Source of the DNA: Betaproteobacteria bacterium
GTDB lineage: Bacteria > Pseudomonadota > Gammaproteobacteria > Burkholderiales > SG8-39
Direction: 5' to 3'
NCBI GenBank assembly: GCA_007280315.1
Contig: QYQC01000007.1
Coordinates: 1 to 5,201 of the forward strand
Length of the DNA stretch: 5,201 bases
This document shows, one piece after another, positions 1-4,956 of this stretch. Under the pieces are notes generated by a model that was not told the DNA's origin, made no database searches, and worked only from the letters and a program-made list of their open reading frames with translations. Position 1 is the first letter of the stretch, and each line of letters starts with the position of its first letter. The translations under genes and the position numbers were made by a program.

Positions 1-20
1 CAGAGGGGTATAAGAGACAG
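1..20 (+). other. Nextera transposon-end adapter remnant (not genomic)
   Basis: These bases match the last 20 bases of the Illumina Nextera read-1 adapter, which end in the Tn5 mosaic end, at 18 of 20 positions; the run TATAAGAGACAG (9-20) is exact. The two mismatches, at positions 5 and 7, are both G where the adapter has T. Clear TolB codons begin at position 21, directly after the mosaic end, as expected for a tagmented insert. Translating 3-20 in the TolB frame gives EGYKRQ, which does not resemble the TolB sequence normally found before ADAIY. The segment should be trimmed as library-preparation sequence. Confidence 0.93.
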
Positions 21-869
21 GCCGACGCCATCTACGGGAAGCGGACCGGCGACCGCGGCGTGTTCTCAACGCGCATCGCCTATGTGGTGAAGCAGGGCAG
101 CCGCTACGAGATGCAGATAGCCGATGCGGACGGTTCCGGCGCGCAGACCGCACTCGCTTCGCGCGAGCCGATCATTTCACTGACCTGGTCGCCCGATGGG
201 ACGCGCATTGCTTACGTCTCGTTCGAGAATAAAAAGCCGGTGGTGTACGTGCACTCACTGCTCTCCGGCCAGCGCCAGGTGGTGGCGAACTTCAAAGGAT
301 CGAACAGCGCGCCGGCCTGGTCCGCCGACGGCAAGCAGCTGGCGGTGGTGCTGTCCAAGGACGGCGGTTCGCAGATCTACCTCATCGGTGCCGACGGCAG
401 TAACCCGCGCCGCATCACCAACTCCGGCGCGATCGATACGGAGCCGTTTTATTCGCCAGACGGCCAGTCGATCTACTTTACGTCCGACCGCGGCGGCAGT
501 CCGCAGATCTACCGCATGAGTGTCGCGGGCGCCGAGGCTGCGCGCGTGACCTTCGACGGCAGCTACAATGTGTCGCCGCGTATATCCCACGATGGCAAGA
601 CCCTGATCTATATCGGGCGCGATGGCGCACGCTTTCAGCTAAAGTCGATGGATCTGGCGAGCCGGCAGGTGCAGGCGCTCACCGATGGGCAGCACGATGA
701 ATCGCCCAGCTTTGCACCCAATGGAAAAATGATTCTCTATGCAACCCAGGTCAACAACCGCGGCTCGCTGGCCGCGGTGTCGAGTGACGGCAGGGTCAAG
801 CAGCGCCTATCGATACAGGCGGCTGACGTGCGCGAACCTGCCTGGGGTCCGTTTATAAACAATAACTAG
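21..869 (+). CDS. tolB: Tol-Pal system beta-propeller protein TolB, 5'-truncated
   Basis: TolB is the periplasmic propeller of the Tol-Pal system, which links inner membrane, peptidoglycan and outer membrane during division; it binds Pal, and TolA through its amino terminus. The readable part is 282 residues, opening with ADAIYGKRTG and GVFSTRIAYV, the family's conserved junction into the propeller. WD40-like (PD40) blades follow in order, each with an S-x-DG or similar core: TWSPDGTRIAYV, AWSADGKQLAVV, YSPDGQSIYFTSD, ISHDGKTLIYI and FAPNGKMILYA, closing with EPAWGPF before TAG at 867-869. TolB is usually about 430 residues, so the signal peptide and amino-terminal domain are lost. The frame is open back to position 21, so a GTG at 60 is an internal codon, not the start. 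Gly at codon 36 and Arg at codon 42, where the family has Glu and Leu, may be sequencing errors. The gene precedes pal by 20 bases. Confidence 0.96.
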   Translation, partial: ADAIYGKRTGDRGVFSTRIAYVVKQGSRYEMQIADADGSGAQTALASREPIISLTWSPDGTRIAYVSFENKKPVVYVHSLLSGQRQVVANFKGSNSAPAWSADGKQLAVVLSKDGGSQIYLIGADGSNPRRITNSGAIDTEPFYSPDGQSIYFTSDRGGSPQIYRMSVAGAEAARVTFDGSYNVSPRISHDGKTLIYIGRDGARFQLKSMDLASRQVQALTDGQHDESPSFAPNGKMILYATQVNNRGSLAAVSSDGRVKQRLSIQAADVREPAWGPFINNN

Positions 870-889
870 ATAACCATGAGGAGATCGAA

Positions 890-1435
890 ATGAAGAAATT
901 GATTTCACTGTTGACGGCGGCTTTGCTCGCTGGCTGCGCCAGCACGCCTATGCCGGATTCCAAGGCCGGCGTCGAGGACCGCACGCCGACCACGGGTGCC
1001 GGCGCCACCGAGGCACCGAAAGGCGGCCCGGCAGCCACACCGGTCGCGCCCAAAGCGGAGCTGCCGGCCAATCCGCTCAAGGACCCGAACAATATCCTGT
1101 CCAAGCGCAGCGTTTTCTTCGACTATGACAAGTACGACGTCAAAGACGAGTACAAGCCGCTGTTGCAGGCGCACGCGCGCTATCTGGCGCAGAACCACAA
1201 CGCGAAAATGTTGATTCAGGGCAACGCCGACGAGCGCGGCAGCCGCGAATACAATCTGGCGTTGGGGCAGAAGCGCGCCGACAGCGTGAAGAAATTGCTG
1301 CTGCTGATGGGCGTGCAGGAAACCCAGACGGAATCGGTGAGTCTGGGCGAGGAGAAGCCGCGCTGCACCGAGAACACCGAGGACTGCTACGCGCAGAACC
1401 GGCGCGGCGACATGCTCTACGGCGGCGAGTACTGA
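890..1435 (+). CDS. pal: Peptidoglycan-associated lipoprotein Pal
   Basis: Pal is an outer-membrane lipoprotein that holds the outer membrane to peptidoglycan and binds TolB. The 181-residue product starts with a lipoprotein signal peptide; lipobox L13-A14-G15-C16 makes Cys16 the lipidated residue. A Pro/Ala-rich linker (about 17-70) leads to an OmpA-like domain with FFDYDKYDV (76-84), GNADERG (111-117), YNLALGQKRADSV (121-133) and NRR (170-172). Asp114 and Arg129 have the spacing of the residues that bind diaminopimelate in OmpA-type domains. GNADERG replaces the enterobacterial GHADERG. Cys159 and Cys166 flank the loop before NRR and could pair in the periplasm. The ATG at 890 has GAGGAG at 878-883, six bases upstream, and matches the usual Pal length. 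It is almost certainly co-transcribed with tolB and cpoB. Confidence 0.97.
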   Translation: MKKLISLLTAALLAGCASTPMPDSKAGVEDRTPTTGAGATEAPKGGPAATPVAPKAELPANPLKDPNNILSKRSVFFDYDKYDVKDEYKPLLQAHARYLAQNHNAKMLIQGNADERGSREYNLALGQKRADSVKKLLLLMGVQETQTESVSLGEEKPRCTENTEDCYAQNRRGDMLYGGEY

Positions 1436-1438
1436 TCG

Positions 1439-2215
1439 ATGAAGCGGCAGGCCGCGCTGTTGCTGGGATTGTGCCTCGCCGCCGGCCCCGCGCGGGCCGG
1501 CATGTTCGACGATGAGGAGGCGAGAAAAGCGATAACTGCGCTGCGCGCTCAAGTCGAGGCCAGCCAGAAGACCGGGGAAGAGCGGCTGGTGAAAATAGAA
1601 ACCGGCCTGGCCAGGATTGAAACCCTGGTGCAGGACCGCTCGATCGATCTGGCGCGGCAGATTGATGAGCTGAAACAGGAACTGGCGCGCATGCGCGGCC
1701 AGATCGAAGTGCAGGCGCACCAGGTCGAAACGCTGGACCGGCGGCAAAAGGATCTGTACGTCGATCTGGACGCGCGGCTGCGCAAACTCGAGGCGGGCGC
1801 CCAGGCGCAGGAGAAGCAGGCCGCCAGCACGCCTGACCCGGCCGTCGAGGGCAAGGCGTATGAAGCGGCGCTGAACCAGTTCAAGCTCGGCAACTATCAG
1901 TCTTCGATCGCAGCATTCCAGAGTTTCCTCGCCGGATTTCCCCAAAGCCAGCAGGTGTCGAACGCGCAATACTGGATTGGCAACGCCTACTATGAATTGC
2001 GCGATTACAAGATGGCCATCGCCGCGCAGCAAAAGCTGCTCGCATCCTGGCCCGACAGCGCGAAAGCGCCGGACGCGCTGCTCAACGTAGCCAGCAGTCA
2101 GTCCGCAATGGGCGAAACGCGCGCGGCACGCGAAACGCTGCAGGCACTGCAGAAGAAATATCCCGGCACGCCGGCCGCGGAACAGGCCAAACAGCGCGCC
2201 TCGGGCAAACGCTAG
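1439..2215 (+). CDS. cpoB: Cell division coordinator CpoB (YbgF), Tol-Pal associated
   Basis: CpoB is a periplasmic protein that in E. coli binds TolA and links Tol-driven outer-membrane constriction to PBP1B peptidoglycan synthesis. The 258-residue product has a signal peptide (1-20, hydrophobic core ALLLGLCLAAG, cleavage predicted after ARA). The mature start GMFDDEEARKAI is typical of the family. Residues about 28-125 are charged and heptad-like, consistent with the trimerising coiled coil. Residues about 138-252 hold three TPR-like units, seen in YEAALNQFKLGNYQSSIAAF, the segment NAQYWIGNAYYELRDYKMAI, and DALLNVASSQSAMGETRAA. Length and architecture are complete. The ATG lies three bases after the pal stop, with its weak ribosome site (GGCGAG, 1424-1429) inside the end of pal, suggesting translational coupling. 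A REP palindrome follows the TAG stop at once. Confidence 0.95.
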   Translation: MKRQAALLLGLCLAAGPARAGMFDDEEARKAITALRAQVEASQKTGEERLVKIETGLARIETLVQDRSIDLARQIDELKQELARMRGQIEVQAHQVETLDRRQKDLYVDLDARLRKLEAGAQAQEKQAASTPDPAVEGKAYEAALNQFKLGNYQSSIAAFQSFLAGFPQSQQVSNAQYWIGNAYYELRDYKMAIAAQQKLLASWPDSAKAPDALLNVASSQSAMGETRAARETLQALQKKYPGTPAAEQAKQRASGKR

Positions 2216-2220
2216 CAGGG

Positions 2221-2244
2221 TGTAGGAGCGAGCTTGCTCGCGAA
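2221..2244 (+). repeat. REP-type palindromic element between cpoB and queC
   Basis: The element begins TGTAGGA and continues into a perfect inverted repeat: GCGAGC (2228-2233), TT, GCTCGC (2236-2241), then GAA. A GTAG/GTGG head followed by a GC-rich hairpin is the layout of REP elements mobilised by RAYT (TnpA-REP) transposases, and this sequence is close to REPs I know from Pseudomonas and related genomes. As RNA it would fold with a five-base-pair stem and a CUUG loop. It is a single copy in the window, with no inverted partner and no RAYT gene. It occupies 24 of the 31 bases between the cpoB stop and the queC start, and its TAGGAG is the only Shine-Dalgarno-like sequence ahead of queC. Confidence 0.8.
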
Positions 2245-2246
2245 TC

Positions 2247-2933
2247 ATGCGCAAAGCCGTAGTTCTTCTTTCCGGCGGTCTTGACTCCGCCACCGTGCTC
2301 GCGCTGGCGCTACGTCAGGGCTACGCCTGCCATGCGCTGTCGGTCGACTACGGCCAGCGCCACCGGGTCGAGCTCGACGCCGCGGTGCGCGTGGCGCACA
2401 CGCTCGGCGCGGTAGAGCAGAAAACCATCCGTATCGACCTCACCGCATTTGGCGGCTCGGCGCTGACCGACAGCAGCATTGCAGTGCCGACAGGTGGGGT
2501 GCAGAAAACCGGCATCCCCGTCACCTACGTGCCGGCGCGCAACACCATCATGCTTTCTCTCGCGATCGCCTGGGCCGAAGTTCTGGTGGCCGATGACCTG
2601 TTTTTCGGCGCCAATGCGGTCGATTACTCCGGCTATCCGGACTGCCGGCCGGAGTACATGCGTGCGTTCGAGCGTATGGCCAATCTCGCCACCAAGGCCG
2701 CGGTTGAAGGCCGCAGACTCACGCTGCACACCCCTATCATCGCCATGAGCAAGGCTCAGATCATCGAAGAAGGGGTAAAGCTGGGCGTGGACTACGGCAT
2801 GACGGTATCGTGTTATCAGGCGGACGCCGAAGGCCGCGCCTGCGGCGAGTGCGATTCCTGCCGCCTGCGCCGGGCGGGCTTCGAAGCTGCCGGCGTCGCC
2901 GATCCGACGCGCTATTTCACGGCGCCTGCGTGA
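2247..2933 (+). CDS. queC: 7-cyano-7-deazaguanine (preQ0) synthase QueC
   Basis: QueC uses ATP and ammonia to convert 7-carboxy-7-deazaguanine to preQ0, a cytoplasmic step in making queuosine for tRNA. The 228-residue product is full length. It opens with MRKAVVLLSGGLDS, whose SGGLDS (9-14) is the ATP-pyrophosphatase PP-loop. VPARNTIMLSLA (95-106), GANAVDYSGYPDCRPEY (121-137) and HTPI (161-164) are family motifs. Cys189, Cys199, Cys202 and Cys205 form the zinc site. The ATG at 2247 gives the family's normal amino terminus, but its only Shine-Dalgarno-like sequence ends about 18 bases upstream, across the REP hairpin. Neighbouring queE, whose product makes the QueC substrate and which often lies between cpoB and queC, is missing here. 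QueC is probably read from the tol-pal operon; no separate promoter is evident. Confidence 0.97.
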   Translation: MRKAVVLLSGGLDSATVLALALRQGYACHALSVDYGQRHRVELDAAVRVAHTLGAVEQKTIRIDLTAFGGSALTDSSIAVPTGGVQKTGIPVTYVPARNTIMLSLAIAWAEVLVADDLFFGANAVDYSGYPDCRPEYMRAFERMANLATKAAVEGRRLTLHTPIIAMSKAQIIEEGVKLGVDYGMTVSCYQADAEGRACGECDSCRLRRAGFEAAGVADPTRYFTAPA

Positions 2934-3016
2934 GTTCGGCCGCCTCGCGCCAATAGTACGAGGGTAGCGGCGCAAAGCGTATAGGGGGAGGTTATTGCCG
3001 GGCTAAAAGAATTTGC

Positions 3017-3044
3017 TTGCGCCGCCCGGCGCCCCGACTAGAAT
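3017..3044 (+). promoter_or_regulatory. Predicted sigma70-type promoter for the YeeE/YedE transporter gene
   Basis: A -10 hexamer TAGAAT (3039-3044) matches five of six consensus bases. TTGCGC (3017-3022) stands 16 bases upstream as a weak -35 with the conserved TTG. TTGCTT at 3013-3018 is an alternative with longer spacing. The start point would fall near 3051, leaving a leader of about 20 bases that carries GGGGGA (3063-3068) just before the ATG at 3072. The assignment rests on consensus matching only. Confidence 0.5.
3019..3032. repeat. GC-rich perfect palindrome inside the transporter promoter
   Basis: GCGCCG (3019-3024), CC, CGGCGC (3027-3032) is a perfect six-base inverted repeat with a two-base centre. 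It overlaps the proposed -35 and fills much of the -35/-10 spacer, a position suited to a repressor operator. It could also be chance in GC-rich DNA. It lacks the T-run of an intrinsic terminator, so I do not call it the queC terminator. Confidence 0.4.
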
Positions 3045-3071
3045 CCACCGATTCTCAAGGACGGGGGACGC

Positions 3072-4190
3072 ATGAACGAAGTCAATCCGGCGGCAATAGC
3101 GAACACCGTGGCCTGGGGTGGGTTCGCCCTCGCGTTCATCTTCGGCGCAGTGGCCAACAAGACCAACTTCTGCACCATGGGCGCCGTGTCCGACATGGTC
3201 AACATGGGCGACTGGGGGCGCATGCGCATGTGGCTGCTGGCGATCGCAGTCGCCATCCTCGGTTCGAGCGCGCTGCAACTCGCCGGTGTGGTCGATCTGT
3301 CCAAGTCGATCTACATGGGCCCGAACTTCATGTGGCTGTCCAACCTCGTCGGTGGTTTCGTCTTCGGCGTCGGCATGACGCTGGGCTCGGGCTGCGGCAG
3401 CAAAACCCTGATCCGCATCGGCGCGGGCAGTCTCAAGTCGCTGGTCGTGTTCGTGTTTCTCGGCATCTCCGCCTACGTCACGCTACGCGGCCTGTTCGGT
3501 GCATTCCGCGTGGCCGCCCTCGATCCGATGTCGGTCACGCTGTCCACCGGTCAGGATCTGCCATCGCTGCTGGCGAAGGCCTTGGGCGCGGACAAGAAAT
3601 CGATGCTCATGCTCGCGAGTGGTTTAGTGGCGGGTCTGCTGCTGTTCGTCGTGTTCAAGGCGCGCGACTTTCGCAGCAACTTCGACGGCATCCTCGGCGG
3701 TGTGGTCGTCGGACTGGTGGTGATCGGCGGCTGGTACGTGAGCGGCAAACTGGGCTACCTCGCGGAAGACCCGAACACCTTGCAGGAAGCGTTCATCGCC
3801 ACCAACAGCGGGCGCCTGGAATCGCTTTCGTTCGTCGCGCCACAGGCCTATACCCTGGAACTGCTCATGTTCTGGACCGACAAGAGCAAAATCGTCACCT
3901 TCGGCATTGCCTCGGCCCTCGGCGTGGTTGCCGGCTCCGCCGCCTATGCGCTGGCAAGCGGGACATTTCGCTGGGAAGGCTTTCGCGATGCCGGCGATAC
4001 GGCCTATCACCTGATCGGCGGCACGCTCATGGGATTCGGCGGCGTGACCGCGATGGGTTGCACCGTGGGACAGGGTATAACTGGTTTTTCCACGCTGGCG
4101 CTGGGCTCGATGCTCACATTTGTTGCCATTGTCGCCGGCTCTGCCCTGACGATGAAATGGCAATACGCGCGCATGCTGCGGGAAGCATGA
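3072..4190 (+). CDS. YeeE/YedE (DUF395) family sulfur/thiosulfate transporter
   Basis: This is an inner-membrane protein of the YeeE/YedE family; characterised YeeE/TsuA members take up thiosulfate, passing it along conserved cysteines. The 372-residue product has about nine hydrophobic segments (roughly 12-28, 53-75, 90-108, 121-141, 178-196, 207-224, 274-295, 312-330 and 339-360). All three signature cysteines are present: Cys34 in NFCTMG, Cys108 in GSGCGSKT and Cys330 in MGCTVGQGITG. The two halves are related, as usual for the family. The ATG at 3072 follows GGGGGA by three bases. A longer overlapping reading frame in another phase is an Arg-rich shadow. No tusA-like partner lies nearby and no selD is visible, so the substrate (thiosulfate, another sulfur species or selenium-related) cannot be fixed. 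It has its own promoter-like region and sits 138 bases after queC. Confidence 0.92.
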   Translation: MNEVNPAAIANTVAWGGFALAFIFGAVANKTNFCTMGAVSDMVNMGDWGRMRMWLLAIAVAILGSSALQLAGVVDLSKSIYMGPNFMWLSNLVGGFVFGVGMTLGSGCGSKTLIRIGAGSLKSLVVFVFLGISAYVTLRGLFGAFRVAALDPMSVTLSTGQDLPSLLAKALGADKKSMLMLASGLVAGLLLFVVFKARDFRSNFDGILGGVVVGLVVIGGWYVSGKLGYLAEDPNTLQEAFIATNSGRLESLSFVAPQAYTLELLMFWTDKSKIVTFGIASALGVVAGSAAYALASGTFRWEGFRDAGDTAYHLIGGTLMGFGGVTAMGCTVGQGITGFSTLALGSMLTFVAIVAGSALTMKWQYARMLREA

Positions 4191-4222
4191 GGTTTTCCAC
4201 CTGCCTGGCGGATTACTGCTGA

Positions 4223-4257
4223 AATAGACGCGAATTCAGGTGCAAAAGACGCGGATT
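4223..4257 (+). promoter_or_regulatory. Direct repeat pair two helical turns apart, upstream of the tRNA-Lys promoter
   Basis: Two 14-base copies at 4223-4236 and 4244-4257 agree at 12 positions and share the core AGACGCG followed by AATT or GATT. They are offset by exactly 21 bases, about two turns of B-DNA, and the second ends three bases before the -35 box. That geometry suits an upstream activator bound on one face. The binding protein is unknown and the sequence is not an obvious Fis site. Confidence 0.4.
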
Positions 4258-4260
4258 GCG

Positions 4261-4290
4261 TTGACACAAGCACCCTCGACAAACTAAAAT
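4261..4290 (+). promoter_or_regulatory. Sigma70-type promoter for the tRNA-Lys pair
   Basis: A perfect -35 TTGACA (4261-4266) is followed after 18 bases by TAAAAT (4285-4290), which matches five of six -10 bases. Transcription would start near 4297, about seven bases before the first tRNA. The bases after the -10 (CTCGCC) are GC-rich, like the discriminators of stable-RNA promoters under stringent control. No second promoter is evident between the two tRNA genes, so both are likely read from here. Confidence 0.8.
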
Positions 4291-4303
4291 CTCGCCTCTT
4301 TTC

Positions 4304-4379
4304 GGGTCGTTAGCTCAGCCGGTAGAGCAGCGGACTTTTAATCCGTTGGTCGCCAGTTCGAATCTGGCACGGCCTACCA
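4304..4379 (+). tRNA. tRNA-Lys, anticodon TTT
   Basis: A complete 76-base cloverleaf with encoded CCA (4377-4379). The anticodon loop CTTTTAA places TTT at 4337-4339, reading AAA and AAG. The D arm begins AGCTCAG, and the T arm GCCAG/CTGGC encloses TTCGAAT. The acceptor stem GGGTCGT pairs with ACGGCCT, with G-U wobbles at 1-72 and 4-69; the discriminator is A73, as expected for lysine tRNA. The first of two tandem tRNA-Lys genes, 43 bases from the second. Confidence 0.97.
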
Positions 4380-4422
4380 AAAGTTCAAGTGAATAGGTGC
4401 TGTTGAAACCTGTTCGCTTTAT

Positions 4423-4498
4423 GGGGCGTTAGCTCAGCTGGTAGAGCATCTGACTCTTAATCAGTAGGTCGCAGGTTCGACCCCTGCACGCCCTACCA
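4423..4498 (+). tRNA. tRNA-Lys, anticodon CTT
   Basis: A complete 76-base cloverleaf with encoded CCA (4496-4498). The anticodon loop CTCTTAA places CTT at 4456-4458, reading AAG. The T arm GCAGG/CCTGC encloses TTCGACC. The acceptor stem GGGGCGT pairs with ACGCCCT, with a G-U wobble at 1-72 and Watson-Crick pairs elsewhere; the discriminator is A73. The body differs clearly from the upstream TTT gene, so this is a separate isoacceptor rather than a recent duplicate. Confidence 0.97.
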
Positions 4499-4956
4499 AA
4501 TTGCCGGACCGCGAGGCGTCGCGCAGTCTGTCGTCTGCGGACCATGGCAGATTTCTTGCCGCCGCGCAGTCCTGCTTTGCCGGTTCCCGTCAAATTGCTT
4601 GTCGAAACTGCCAACGACGCGGAAACCTCCGGCGTGATGGCCGAGTTCACTGCATTTCACCCCTGCTGCCCCGGCTGTTTGATCTACGTCAAAACACGCC
4701 TGGGCTGGCGGGCAGATACTTGCGCTGTCCCAATGGTGGAATATGCGTTGAATGACAACGGTTTGAATCATCGGTATCTGGCGTCTGTCAGCACTGCTGG
4801 CACGCGACGCGGGTGCGGGGAGGCGCCCCGGACCGAATCCGGTCGAACCGAAACGAGGCCTGGCGAAGCGCCGCAGCAGCGCAAAGCATCGAACGCCGCC
4901 GGATACCAGGAATAACCCCCAATACCCAATGAATTAGCCAAGCAAGGCGGGCCGAT
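4499..4956. other. 458-base stretch without a convincing gene
   Basis: The longest candidate here is an ATG frame at 4544-4915 (+, 123 codons). It has a weak, badly spaced ribosome site, no motif I recognise beyond a cysteine cluster (HPCCPGC), and about 63% G/C at third positions over its first 86 codons, against about 84% in the gene that follows. I do not call it a gene. Small hairpins occur at 4510-4523 (CGCGA/TCGCG, loop GGCG) and 4746-4760 (CGTTG/CAACG); neither has a T-run, so neither is a good intrinsic terminator. I see no clear promoter for the downstream gene. Confidence 0.6.

Noticed and set aside
876..893. A five-codon ATG frame whose TGA overlaps the pal start codon.
   Set aside because: It lies over the pal ribosome site and is short enough to occur by chance; nothing shows that it is a leader peptide.
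905..2293. A 462-codon open frame on the minus strand across pal and cpoB.
   Set aside because: It runs antisense to two well-recognised genes, is rich in Arg, Leu and Ala with no family motif, and reflects the lack of stop codons in GC-rich DNA.
2310..2975. A 221-codon minus-strand frame opposite queC.
   Set aside because: It is antisense to a gene with an intact PP-loop and zinc cysteines, and its translation has no recognisable domain.
3017..4222. A 401-codon plus-strand frame overlapping the transporter gene in another phase.
   Set aside because: The translation is Arg/Gly/His-rich with no membrane segments or motifs, while the overlapped frame is a clear DUF395 protein with all signature cysteines.
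4198..4242. CACCTG and CAGGTG, an inverted pair between the transporter stop and the tRNA promoter.
   Set aside because: Only six bases with a 33-base gap and no T-run; chance is the simpler explanation.
4510..4523. A hairpin after the second tRNA considered as a Rho-independent terminator.
   Set aside because: The stem has five pairs and no T-run follows.
4429..4650. A minus-strand frame ending in a GRTCDLLIKSQMLYQLS-like tail.
   Set aside because: That tail is the antisense translation of the tRNA-Lys gene, a familiar false protein in annotations.
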